Assembly (NCBI RefSeq): GCF_021917145.1
Contig: NW_025813765.1
Coordinates: forward strand, 62,001 to 126,000
From: Hypomesus transpacificus
Lineage: Eukaryota > Chordata > Actinopteri > Osmeriformes > Osmeridae
DNA length: 64,000 nucleotides
Direction: 5' to 3'
In this document: in pieces, positions 53,401-63,685 of the stretch
Position numbering within the stretch: the first letter of the stretch is position 1
Layout: every line of letters begins with the position of its first letter
Notes under the pieces: model-generated
Told to the model about the DNA's origin: nothing
Databases searched by the model: none
The model's input: the letters and a program-made list of their open reading frames with translations, nothing else
Translations under genes and position numbers: made by a program

Positions 53401-56336
53401 TAAGGCTGGACATCTGGCATTTTATGCGACGGCTGGCCGTGGGATGCACCACCGATGCCCATGCCCTGTACCCCCTCTTCATGAGCCGCCTGTCTGTGTG
53501 CCTGTTCGAGTGGGACGCAGCAGACGTAGCCCTACTGCGCAGGGTGAAGAGGGAGCAGCTCAAAAGGGAGGGTGTGCCCCTCATCACCAGTGACATGGTG
53601 GACAAGGCCATCACCAAGGCTGAGCTGTCCCAGTTCTGCAGGCGGAGGACACGTGGAGTGGACGCCACGGTCCTCCGCATTGAGCAGCTGCTGCAGGAGC
53701 TGATGGGGGAGAAGGGGAGAGACCTGCTCGGGGTTCCGCTGCTGGACCAGCCTAAGATGGAGCACATCTGGCGCACCCAGAAGAGGCACGTGAAGTGCAT
53801 CCAGGATGTGCCAGGTGTACTCCTGTACACTGAGACAGGCAGTTCCACCAGGGAGGGGATCCAGCTGACCACATACAGGTGTGCAAGAGGCTCCACCTCC
53901 TTGGAGTCCTTCCACTGCCACCTGAACAGGTTTATTCCAGGTTGGTGTAGATCTTCATCTAAACATTATTCTTAATAATGAAATTATATTCAAATAGCCT
54001 TGTTAATCATTGTTCACGTTCTCTTTTTTTTTTAGGAACGAGTGCAAACCTGCTCAACTTCCAGCTGTACCTCCTGGAAGGCCTGAACAGGTGGAACCAG
54101 AACCGGGCAGCGGCCTCCATCACCACCAAGCGCATGGCGCTGTTGACGTACGCGGGGGACGTGCTGGAGTCCGTCAACAGCAACAGCCTGAAGGTGTTTG
54201 GAAGGAAGTATGTCCCCTCCTTCATCCCGCCGAGAAAGTACACCGGTAAGTCTCAGGGCAAATATGAATACAAATAATGATGTTGTTGAGAGCTCAGTAT
54301 TTATGCATCATGGTAAGTTCCATATCTGTTTTTTAATACTCATTAGCATTGCATTGTTGTTCATGTTCAGGAGAGTTGCTTGGGGTGAACTACCTGCTTA
54401 GGCAGACAGGGCAGCCCTTGCAGGACATGGACCCCGACTCTGAGGAGACAGACCAACTGCTGGAGGACCACGCCACAGAGGAGGAACAGGCGGATGAAGG
54501 GTTTGAGGATGACGAACAGGACCTCACTATTGGTAGTGTTTCGGAAGACCTCCCGTCTTCCGCCCTGCCTTCCACCACCCTGCCTGTGGTCCCCACCCTG
54601 CCCCTCACCTCCTCCACCCTGCCTTCCACCACCCTGCCTGTGGTCCCCACCGTGCCCCTCACCTCCTCCACCCTGCCTTCTAACACCCTGCCACTCACCT
54701 CCTCCACCCTGCCTTCCACCACCTTGTCTCTAACCACCTCCATCCTACCTGTCACCACCACCACTCTGCCTGTCACCCCCATGCCTGTAGCTACCACCCT
54801 GCCTCCCCCCATAACCCAGCCTTGTGTCCCAGGTGCCTCCTCACAGGTGCCTGAAGAACAGCTGGTATGTTAACTTTCTACTAGTAATTAACTGTCATTC
54901 ATAGAAACTAACAAGTTCAGTAGTTAGGAAAGTGTCTGAATACAAGCGCAATTCATTATTAGGAACAACACACAGTAATTGACAGCAAACAAATAAAACA
55001 CACAGCAGCAGCAGTCAATATAACATACCTTTGCCATGAGGTGTTCAGCGCTAATGTGAAATTGTTCAATGTTTCAGGCTGTGGACGAGCATGGCATGCC
55101 AGGCATGGATCGGGTGGATAGACTGGCAGAGTGCTTAGTGGAGCTGAGGCATCAGACCAACATGACCCTCGATAACCAGCAGGTCAGCAAGACATTCATT
55201 GTACAACAGATATTTGTTTATATATTTATAATATATAAACATATAAAATATATGTTTTCTTTCCTTCTTAGGTCAGCAACATTGTGGGGCTGTGGCAAGA
55301 CCTGCTGGATTACGACAAGCAGAGGGTCGTGTTTGCTGCGCGGCACCTGGACAGGCTGATAAAGGGAAGGTTCCGCCACAAAAAAAAGGTGGAGTTCACG
55401 CCAGGTGTGGAGAGTGTGGAGAGGTGTGTCCTGGGGTCCACTGGTTCGCCTGCTCAGTGGCCAGACTGCTGCCGCCTTGTGGAGGCCATCTTCGTCCGGC
55501 TCTCGGACATCCACAAGAGTCCCAGGAAGCAGGGGAAGAGCAGCATGTCCAGGTGGACTCTGATCCTGCAGGACTACCGCAAGGTCCGGCAGCTCATCCT
55601 GGGCAATGGGGCCATCATGCAGGGCACCACCCTGCAGCTGGTGGAGGTGAACCAGTCGACCCTCTCCCAGTGGTACAACCGGAGGGTGAAGAGGCAGGAT
55701 CTGGCTGTGCTGCAGCAGGGCATAAACTTGCCAGGTCCTCTGTCTGTGGCTACCGAGCCTCTCCCGCCTGCCAACGTCCGCCCTGCTGTTGCTCCACCTC
55801 AACCCCAGGGAGCAGCCCACACCTACCACCTGCCGCAGAGCACAGCAGGGCAGGCAAAGACCAAGAGGCGGGCAACATATGCAGCCACAGCACCACCTCC
55901 AGCGGTCCGACCCAGGCTGGCAGCCCAGAGGCAGCTCTTCCCTGGCCCTTCAGCCGCCCTTGGAGCCCCCACTCCCATCCCTATCATGCCCCGCCCTACC
56001 ACCATTGCCCCTCGCCCTGCTGCCGTCCCCACTGTGGTGTTTGTCTCCCGAGCCCCTGGTATGAGGGCACCCTCTGCCCCCTCTCCATTGATGGTCCCCC
56101 AAGCCCTGCGTTTTGTCCCACCCTCTTCCTGCACCACCCACCTTCCCCAGCTTCGTCCTGCTCCTGGTCCAGCTCCCCGTGCCCACCAGAGGAGAGTGGA
56201 GGCCAACAAATGCTGGAGGTGTGGCCAGAACAGAACGGCAGAGACTGGCCACAGCCAGTATAAGGGGACTGTTTACTGCCCCTCTGCAGAGACTCTGTCC
56301 AGAGAGCAGTGGCTGGAGGAGCAAAAAAAGAAATAA
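50494..56336 (+). CDS. 12-exon gene: DUF6729-like protein with RNase H-fold transposase-like core
   Basis: Exons: 50494-50640, 50841-50927, 51031-51195, 51332-51406, 51541-51894, 52005-52492, 52589-52916, 53139-53940, 54036-54245, 54371-54864, 55078-55182 and 55272-56336. Every junction is GT-AG and they sum to exactly 1,440 codons (1,439 aa). The N-terminus is basic. A Cys-rich segment and 12-residue ASVRTTPPGFGSP-type repeats follow. Residues about 290-540 (FWLPVRMKETIPVQDQRW, FCQTCGKQLTGYG, ERTLGNSPACLV) resemble the fish domain I recall as DUF6729. The next part has D544 (MDSTKK), D612 (LYVDCGCC), LDIWHFMRR at 638-646 and E804 (TSLESFHCHLNRF), a D-D-WH-E layout like DDE transposases. A mucin-like Thr/Pro stretch and a terminal CxxC zinc element follow. 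It may be an intact DNA transposon gene or a domesticated relative. Confidence 0.8.
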
Positions 56337-57363
56337 TTCTTTGGGCCTTTGTATATAGTTTTCATTGTTTAGATATAGTTAATGCTTAGATTTCCCGTGT
56401 GTATATCGTTTTCATTGTTTAGATATAGTTTATGCTTAGATTTCCATTGTGTATATAGTTTTCATTGTGTAAATATTGTAATTTAGCATATCATTTGCCT
56501 GTATATATATATATATATATAGTTTAAATTAGTTGTTGTTGTTCATATTTCTATTTTTACAATTGTGGATAAATGTTTCTATTTATCAACTATTTGTTGG
56601 TCAGTCCGTCGTTATTTCCCAATCACTACTCTTTCTAACCAAATACGGCAAGTCTGCAAGAAGTAAGAGCAGCAAAAAGTGACTAACTTTACGCTTGCTT
56701 GCGCACATTGTTTTAAAATATTTAATATATGGATCATGCAAGTGTTGATATGGTAAGTGCAGAAACCAAAAAGACAGAGCTTCAGATAAGAGCACACAAA
56801 GCTCAGAAGCCACACAGTTTGAGAGATAGATAGATGGATGGATAGAGAGATAGATCTAATTAAAACTAACTAAAAACAGTACTCCTGTGTGGAGTGAATA
56901 CAAATAAAGGCAAATAGTGTACAATAGATAACCCTGTAAAATATAAATAATGCACTAGTGGATACAAATGGTTTTCAAATTACACTAAATTAGCAACGTA
57001 TCTCCATCTATCTTATATTGTTACATTTTGATAACATACACACTTGGAGACTCAAGTGTGTGTGTTTATTAGAAATAGTCAAAGGTGCCGTAGGTGGGAC
57101 GCGAACCGCGGACCTTCGGTTCCATTCTACGTCTTCCCCAAACACTGTAAAATTCGTAATTTCGGGTGTTTTTTCGAATTGTCTTAAAACGTAACGGGTT
57201 AAACATGTTTAAACTATGAATGGGGACTTTCAACTTTCCCCTTTTCTCTCTTTTTCCTCTTCTTCTCCCTTTTTCCTCCTTTTTTCTCCCTTTTTCCTCC
57301 TTTTTTCTTCCCCCTCCCTTCTCCCCCTTCTTCCCCCCTCAAACAGGCGATTGTTCCCCAGCT
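56337..57363. other. 3' flank of the 12-exon gene up to the tRNA array
   Basis: Holds three imperfect about 52-bp repeats (GTATATAGTTTTCATTG; 56,348-56,480), a GATA/GATG microsatellite (56,826-56,855), a possible tRNA 3'-half fragment on the minus strand (about 57,088-57,128, B-box-like GGTTCGCGTCC) and a pyrimidine tract at 57,230-57,340. No gene supported. Confidence 0.5.
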
Positions 57364-57430
57364 TTAGCTCAAATGGTAGAGCGCTCGCTTAGCATGCGAG
57401 AAGTAGCGGGATCGATGCCCGCATTCTCCA
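57358..57430 (+). pseudogene. tRNA-Ala(AGC), broken first copy
   Basis: Matches the other copies only from nucleotide 7 (57,364). The 5' acceptor strand GGGGAA is replaced by CCAGCT and cannot pair with TTCTCC. This is the left edge of the array. Confidence 0.85.
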
Positions 57431-57615
57431 ATGCTTTTCGGCTCGTTTGTTGTTCAGTGGCTCGGCTAGTTCAATAAGACAAGTTTATCCGGTTTGTCCG
57501 GTGTCGCAATCCTCTCTGACCAGTCAGTGGTCTGCAGTGTTATGGCGTGACCTTTTTGAAAATGACGCGTTGACCACTTCCTTGAGTAGACGGTATTTTG
57601 CAAACACCACGGGTT

Positions 57616-57690
57616 TACCCAAACCGAGGATCAAACCAGAGACCTTGACACCCTCGGCCTAACTCTCTCTCCCAACTGAGCTATAGGCGT
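57616..57690 (-). pseudogene. degenerate tRNA relic
   Basis: On the minus strand it reads TATAGCTCAGTTGGGAGAGA (A-box-like) and GGTTTGATCCTCGG (B-box-like), but acceptor, D and T stems are mispaired. The same relic repeats every 695 bp, the last complete one at 63,871-63,945. Confidence 0.6.
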
Positions 57691-57770
57691 TCCAAACCCA
57701 GTCAGTAGCATTCCAAAGCCTTGCCACAAACGAAATAAAGCAATGGAAAAGATCCCCAAAAAGGGGTGGT

Positions 57771-57844
57771 TGGCCCGTATGGGGATCGAACCCACGACCT
57801 TGGCGTTATTAGCACCACGCTCTGACCAACTGAGCTAACGGGCC
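57771..57844 (-). tRNA. tRNA-Ile(AAT)
   Basis: 74 nt with complete cloverleaf: acceptor GGCCCGT/ACGGGCC, D stem GCTC/GAGC, anticodon loop CTAATAA, T stem GTGGG/CCCAT (one mispair or wobble). CCCCAAAAAGGGG just downstream supplies a T5 terminator on the minus strand. Confidence 0.95.
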
Positions 57845-58052
57845 AGAGACACACTCGCCAGCCGCGGACACTGTCTCCAGCCGCGGAAATGCAATGTCCT
57901 AGGCGCCACCTCGTGTCGGCGTGAAACGACCGGTCGTATTCGGCCCACGCTGTAAGTCGTTTTTCCTCACTCTAAATTCAAGGGGATGTCAAGAAAGCGA
58001 TTAAACGGGAGCTACGAGTCTTGCAAGACTCCAACGTCCACTGCTGAGCAAG

Positions 58053-58125
58053 GGGGAATTAGCTCAAATGGTAGAGCGCTCGCTTAGCATGCGAGAAGTA
58101 GCGGGATCGATGCCCGCATTCTCCA
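58053..58125 (+). tRNA. tRNA-Ala(AGC), copy 2
   Basis: 73 nt: acceptor GGGGAAT/ATTCTCC (one G-U), D stem GCTC/GAGC, anticodon stem CTCGC/GCGAG with loop TTAGCAT, T stem GCGGG/CCCGC. TTTT follows within a few bases. Confidence 0.95.
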
Positions 58126-58465
58126 ATGCTTTTCGGCTCGTTTGTTGTTCAGTGGCTCGGCTAGTTCAATAAGACAAGTTTATCCGGTTTGTCCGGTGTC
58201 GCAATCCTCTCTGACCAGTCAGTGGTCTGCAGTGTTATGGCGTGACCTTTTTGAAAATGACGCGTTGACCACTTCCTTGAGTAGACGGTATTTTGCAAAC
58301 ACCACGGGTTTACCCAAACCGAGGATCAAACCAGAGACCTTGACACCCTCGGCCTAACTCTCTCTCCCAACTGAGCTATAGGCGTTCCAAACCCAGTCAG
58401 TAGCATTCCAAAGCCTTGCCACAAACGAAATAAAGCAATGGAAAAGATCCCCAAAAAGGGGTGGT

Positions 58466-58539
58466 TGGCCCGTATGGGGATCGAACCCACGACCTTGGCG
58501 TTATTAGCACCACGCTCTGACCAACTGAACTAACGGGCC
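58466..58539 (-). tRNA. tRNA-Ile(AAT), copy 2, D-stem variant
   Basis: Carries GTTAGTTCAG in place of GTTAGCTCAG, which turns one D-stem G-C pair into G-U. The same variant occurs in copy 7. Confidence 0.9.
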
Positions 58540-58747
58540 AGAGACACACTCGCCAGCCGCGGACACTGTCTCCAGCCGCGGAAATGCAATGTCCTAGGCG
58601 CCACCTCGTGTCGGCGTGAAACGACCGGTCGTATTCGGCCCACGCTGTAAGTCGTTTTTCCTCACTCTAAATTCAAGGGGATGTCAAGAAAGCGATTAAA
58701 CGGGAGCTACGAGTCTTGCAAGACTCCAACGTCCACTGCTGAGCAAG

Positions 58748-58820
58748 GGGGAATTAGCTCAAATGGTAGAGCGCTCGCTTAGCATGCGAGAAGTAGCGGG
58801 ATCGATGCCCGCATTCTCCA
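58748..58820 (+). tRNA. tRNA-Ala(AGC), copy 3
   Basis: Identical to copy 2. Confidence 0.95.
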
Positions 58821-59160
58821 ATGCTTTTCGGCTCGTTTGTTGTTCAGTGGCTCGGCTAGTTCAATAAGACAAGTTTATCCGGTTTGTCCGGTGTCGCAAT
58901 CCTCTCTGACCAGTCAGTGGTCTGCAGTGTTATGGCGTGACCTTTTTGAAAATGACGCGTTGACCACTTCCTTGAGTAGACGGTATTTTGCAAACACCAC
59001 GGGTTTACCCAAACCGAGGATCAAACCAGAGACCTTGACACCCTCGGCCTAACTCTCTCTCCCAACTGAGCTATAGGCGTTCCAAACCCAGTCAGTAGCA
59101 TTCCAAAGCCTTGCCACAAACGAAATAAAGCAATGGAAAAGATCCCCAAAAAGGGGTGGT

Positions 59161-59234
59161 TGGCCCGTATGGGGATCGAACCCACGACCTTGGCGTTATT
59201 AGCACCACGCTCTGACCAACTGAGCTAACGGGCC
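59161..59234 (-). tRNA. tRNA-Ile(AAT), copy 3
   Basis: Identical to copy 1. Confidence 0.95.
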
Positions 59235-59442
59235 AGAGACACACTCGCCAGCCGCGGACACTGTCTCCAGCCGCGGAAATGCAATGTCCTAGGCGCCACC
59301 TCGTGTCGGCGTGAAACGACCGGTCGTATTCGGCCCACGCTGTAAGTCGTTTTTCCTCACTCTAAATTCAAGGGGATGTCAAGAAAGCGATTAAACGGGA
59401 GCTACGAGTCTTGCAAGACTCCAACGTCCACTGCTGAGCAAG

Positions 59443-59515
59443 GGGGAATTAGCTCAAATGGTAGAGCGCTCGCTTAGCATGCGAGAAGTAGCGGGATCGA
59501 TGCCCGCATTCTCCA
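59443..59515 (+). tRNA. tRNA-Ala(AGC), copy 4
   Basis: Identical to copy 2. The spacer of this unit has the GCGTCGACCACTCCC variant. Confidence 0.95.
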
Positions 59516-59855
59516 ATGCTTTTCGGCTCGTTTGTTGTTCAGTGGCTCGGCTAGTTCAATAAGACAAGTTTATCCGGTTTGTCCGGTGTCGCAATCCTCT
59601 CTGACCAGTCAGTGGTCTGCAGTGTTATGGCGTGACCTTTTTGAAAATGACGCGTCGACCACTCCCTTGAGTAGACGGTATTTTGCAAACACCACGGGTT
59701 TACCCAAACCGAGGATCAAACCAGAGACCTTGACACCCTCGGCCTAACTCTCTCTCCCAACTGAGCTATAGGCGTTCCAAACCCAGTCAGTAGCATTCCA
59801 AAGCCTTGCCACAAACGAAATAAAGCAATGGAAAAGATCCCCAAAAAGGGGTGGT

Positions 59856-59929
59856 TGGCCCGTATGGGGATCGAACCCACGACCTTGGCGTTATTAGCAC
59901 CACGCTCTGACCAACTGAGCTAACGGGCC
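59856..59929 (-). tRNA. tRNA-Ile(AAT), copy 4
   Basis: Consensus sequence. Confidence 0.95.
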
Positions 59930-60137
59930 AGAGACACACTCGCCAGCCGCGGACACTGTCTCCAGCCGCGGAAATGCAATGTCCTAGGCGCCACCTCGTG
60001 TCGGCGTGAAACGACCGGTCGTATTCGGCCCACGCTGTAAGTCGTTTTTCCTCACTCTAAATTCAAGGGGATGTCAAGAAAGCGATTAAACGGGAGCTAC
60101 GAGTCTTGCAAGACTCCAACGTCCACTGCTGAGCAAG

Positions 60138-60210
60138 GGGGAATTAGCTCAAATGGTAGAGCGCTCGCTTAGCATGCGAGAAGTAGCGGGATCGATGCCC
60201 GCATTCTCCA
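60138..60210 (+). tRNA. tRNA-Ala(AGC), copy 5
   Basis: Consensus sequence. Confidence 0.95.
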
Positions 60211-60550
60211 ATGCTTTTCGGCTCGTTTGTTGTTCAGTGGCTCGGCTAGTTCAATAAGACAAGTTTATCCGGTTTGTCCGGTGTCGCAATCCTCTCTGAC
60301 CAGTCAGTGGTCTGCAGTGTTATGGCGTGACCTTTTTGAAAATGACGCGTTGACCACTTCCTTGAGTAGACGGTATTTTGCAAACACCACGGGTTTACCC
60401 AAACCGAGGATCAAACCAGAGACCTTGACACCCTCGGCCTAACTCTCTCTCCCAACTGAGCTATAGGCGTTCCAAACCCAGTCAGTAGCATTCCAAAGCC
60501 TTGCCACAAACGAAATAAAGCAATGGAAAAGATCCCCAAAAAGGGGTGGT

Positions 60551-60624
60551 TGGCCCGTATGGGGATCGAACCCACGACCTTGGCGTTATTAGCACCACGC
60601 TCTGACCAACTGAGCTAACGGGCC
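60551..60624 (-). tRNA. tRNA-Ile(AAT), copy 5
   Basis: Consensus sequence. Confidence 0.95.
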
Positions 60625-60832
60625 AGAGACACACTCGCCAGCCGCGGACACTGTCTCCAGCCGCGGAAATGCAATGTCCTAGGCGCCACCTCGTGTCGGC
60701 GTGAAACGACCGGTCGTATTCGGCCCACGCTGTAAGTCGTTTTTCCTCACTCTAAATTCAAGGGGATGTCAAGAAAGCGATTAAACGGGAGCTACGAGTC
60801 TTGCAAGACTCCAACGTCCACTGCTGAGCAAG

Positions 60833-60905
60833 GGGGAATTAGCTCAAATGGTAGAGCGCTCGCTTAGCATGCGAGAAGTAGCGGGATCGATGCCCGCATT
60901 CTCCA
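60833..60905 (+). tRNA. tRNA-Ala(AGC), copy 6
   Basis: Consensus sequence. The spacer has the GCGTCGACC variant. Confidence 0.95.
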
Positions 60906-61245
60906 ATGCTTTTCGGCTCGTTTGTTGTTCAGTGGCTCGGCTAGTTCAATAAGACAAGTTTATCCGGTTTGTCCGGTGTCGCAATCCTCTCTGACCAGTC
61001 AGTGGTCTGCAGTGTTATGGCGTGACCTTTTTGAAAATGACGCGTCGACCACTTCCTTGAGTAGACGGTATTTTGCAAACACCACGGGTTTACCCAAACC
61101 GAGGATCAAACCAGAGACCTTGACACCCTCGGCCTAACTCTCTCTCCCAACTGAGCTATAGGCGTTCCAAACCCAGTCAGTAGCATTCCAAAGCCTTGCC
61201 ACAAACGAAATAAAGCAATGGAAAAGATCCCCAAAAAGGGGTGGT

Positions 61246-61319
61246 TGGCCCGTATGGGGATCGAACCCACGACCTTGGCGTTATTAGCACCACGCTCTGA
61301 CCAACTGAGCTAACGGGCC
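61246..61319 (-). tRNA. tRNA-Ile(AAT), copy 6
   Basis: Consensus sequence. Confidence 0.95.
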
Positions 61320-61527
61320 AGAGACACACTCGCCAGCCGCGGACACTGTCTCCAGCCGCGGAAATGCAATGTCCTAGGCGCCACCTCGTGTCGGCGTGAA
61401 ACGACCGGTCGTATTCGGCCCACGCTGTAAGTCGTTTTTCCTCACTCTAAATTCAAGGGGATGTCAAGAAAGCGATTAAACGGGAGCTACGAGTCTTGCA
61501 AGACTCCAACGTCCACTGCTGAGCAAG

Positions 61528-61600
61528 GGGGAATTAGCTCAAATGGTAGAGCGCTCGCTTAGCATGCGAGAAGTAGCGGGATCGATGCCCGCATTCTCCA
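61528..61600 (+). tRNA. tRNA-Ala(AGC), copy 7
   Basis: Consensus sequence. Confidence 0.95.
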
Positions 61601-61940
61601 ATGCTTTTCGGCTCGTTTGTTGTTCAGTGGCTCGGCTAGTTCAATAAGACAAGTTTATCCGGTTTGTCCGGTGTCGCAATCCTCTCTGACCAGTCAGTGG
61701 TCTGCAGTGTTATGGCGTGACCTTTTTGAAAATGACGCGTTGACCACTTCCTTGAGTAGACGGTATTTTGCAAACACCACGGGTTTACCCAAACCGAGGA
61801 TCAAACCAGAGACCTTGACACCCTCGGCCTAACTCTCTCTCCCAACTGAGCTATAGGCGTTCCAAACCCAGTCAGTAGCATTCCAAAGCCTTGCCACAAA
61901 CGAAATAAAGCAATGGAAAAGATCCCCAAAAAGGGGTGGT

Positions 61941-62014
61941 TGGCCCGTATGGGGATCGAACCCACGACCTTGGCGTTATTAGCACCACGCTCTGACCAAC
62001 TGAACTAACGGGCC
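61941..62014 (-). tRNA. tRNA-Ile(AAT), copy 7, D-stem variant
   Basis: Same GTTAGTTCAG variant as copy 2, five units earlier. Confidence 0.9.
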
Positions 62015-62222
62015 AGAGACACACTCGCCAGCCGCGGACACTGTCTCCAGCCGCGGAAATGCAATGTCCTAGGCGCCACCTCGTGTCGGCGTGAAACGAC
62101 CGGTCGTATTCGGCCCACGCTGTAAGTCGTTTTTCCTCACTCTAAATTCAAGGGGATGTCAAGAAAGCGATTAAACGGGAGCTACGAGTCTTGCAAGACT
62201 CCAACGTCCACTGCTGAGCAAG

Positions 62223-62295
62223 GGGGAATTAGCTCAAATGGTAGAGCGCTCGCTTAGCATGCGAGAAGTAGCGGGATCGATGCCCGCATTCTCCA
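62223..62295 (+). tRNA. tRNA-Ala(AGC), copy 8
   Basis: Consensus sequence. Confidence 0.95.
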
Positions 62296-62635
62296 ATGCT
62301 TTTCGGCTCGTTTGTTGTTCAGTGGCTCGGCTAGTTCAATAAGACAAGTTTATCCGGTTTGTCCGGTGTCGCAATCCTCTCTGACCAGTCAGTGGTCTGC
62401 AGTGTTATGGCGTGACCTTTTTGAAAATGACGCGTTGACCACTTCCTTGAGTAGACGGTATTTTGCAAACACCACGGGTTTACCCAAACCGAGGATCAAA
62501 CCAGAGACCTTGACACCCTCGGCCTAACTCTCTCTCCCAACTGAGCTATAGGCGTTCCAAACCCAGTCAGTAGCATTCCAAAGCCTTGCCACAAACGAAA
62601 TAAAGCAATGGAAAAGATCCCCAAAAAGGGGTGGT

Positions 62636-62709
62636 TGGCCCGTATGGGGATCGAACCCACGACCTTGGCGTTATTAGCACCACGCTCTGACCAACTGAGC
62701 TAACGGGCC
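62636..62709 (-). tRNA. tRNA-Ile(AAT), copy 8
   Basis: Consensus sequence. Confidence 0.95.
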
Positions 62710-62917
62710 AGAGACACACTCGCCAGCCGCGGACACTGTCTCCAGCCGCGGAAATGCAATGTCCTAGGCGCCACCTCGTGTCGGCGTGAAACGACCGGTC
62801 GTATTCGGCCCACGCTGTAAGTCGTTTTTCCTCACTCTAAATTCAAGGGGATGTCAAGAAAGCGATTAAACGGGAGCTACGAGTCTTGCAAGACTCCAAC
62901 GTCCACTGCTGAGCAAG

Positions 62918-62990
62918 GGGGAATTAGCTCAAATGGTAGAGCGCTCGCTTAGCATGCGAGAAGTAGCGGGATCGATGCCCGCATTCTCCA
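62918..62990 (+). tRNA. tRNA-Ala(AGC), copy 9
   Basis: Consensus sequence. The spacer has the GCGTCGACC variant. Confidence 0.95.
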
Positions 62991-63330
62991 ATGCTTTTCG
63001 GCTCGTTTGTTGTTCAGTGGCTCGGCTAGTTCAATAAGACAAGTTTATCCGGTTTGTCCGGTGTCGCAATCCTCTCTGACCAGTCAGTGGTCTGCAGTGT
63101 TATGGCGTGACCTTTTTGAAAATGACGCGTCGACCACTTCCTTGAGTAGACGGTATTTTGCAAACACCACGGGTTTACCCAAACCGAGGATCAAACCAGA
63201 GACCTTGACACCCTCGGCCTAACTCTCTCTCCCAACTGAGCTATAGGCGTTCCAAACCCAGTCAGTAGCATTCCAAAGCCTTGCCACAAACGAAATAAAG
63301 CAATGGAAAAGATCCCCAAAAAGGGGTGGT

Positions 63331-63404
63331 TGGCCCGTATGGGGATCGAACCCACGACCTTGGCGTTATTAGCACCACGCTCTGACCAACTGAGCTAACG
63401 GGCC
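63331..63404 (-). tRNA. tRNA-Ile(AAT), copy 9
   Basis: Consensus sequence. The next copy would start beyond the window. Confidence 0.95.
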
Positions 63405-63612
63405 AGAGACACACTCGCCAGCCGCGGACACTGTCTCCAGCCGCGGAAATGCAATGTCCTAGGCGCCACCTCGTGTCGGCGTGAAACGACCGGTCGTATT
63501 CGGCCCACGCTGTAAGTCGTTTTTCCTCACTCTAAATTCAAGGGGATGTCAAGAAAGCGATTAAACGGGAGCTACGAGTCTTGCAAGACTCCAACGTCCA
63601 CTGCTGAGCAAG

Positions 63613-63685
63613 GGGGAATTAGCTCAAATGGTAGAGCGCTCGCTTAGCATGCGAGAAGTAGCGGGATCGATGCCCGCATTCTCCA
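63613..63685 (+). tRNA. tRNA-Ala(AGC), copy 10
   Basis: Consensus sequence, the last tRNA in the window. Confidence 0.95.

Noticed and set aside
57088-57128. A functional tRNA gene on the minus strand
   Set aside because: Only a B-box-like GGTTCGCGTCC and a 3'-half outline are present. The T stem does not pair and no 5' half is seen.
50088-57363. Defined terminal inverted repeats for a transposon around the 12-exon gene
   Set aside because: Comparing the two borders by eye gave no matching inverted ends. Boundaries remain unknown.
57447-57662. 71-codon frame beginning MLFSGSASS repeated ten times in the array
   Set aside because: It spans the spacer and the tRNA relic, starts at a non-ATG or weak start, and is copied only because the DNA repeats. 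No sign of selection for protein.
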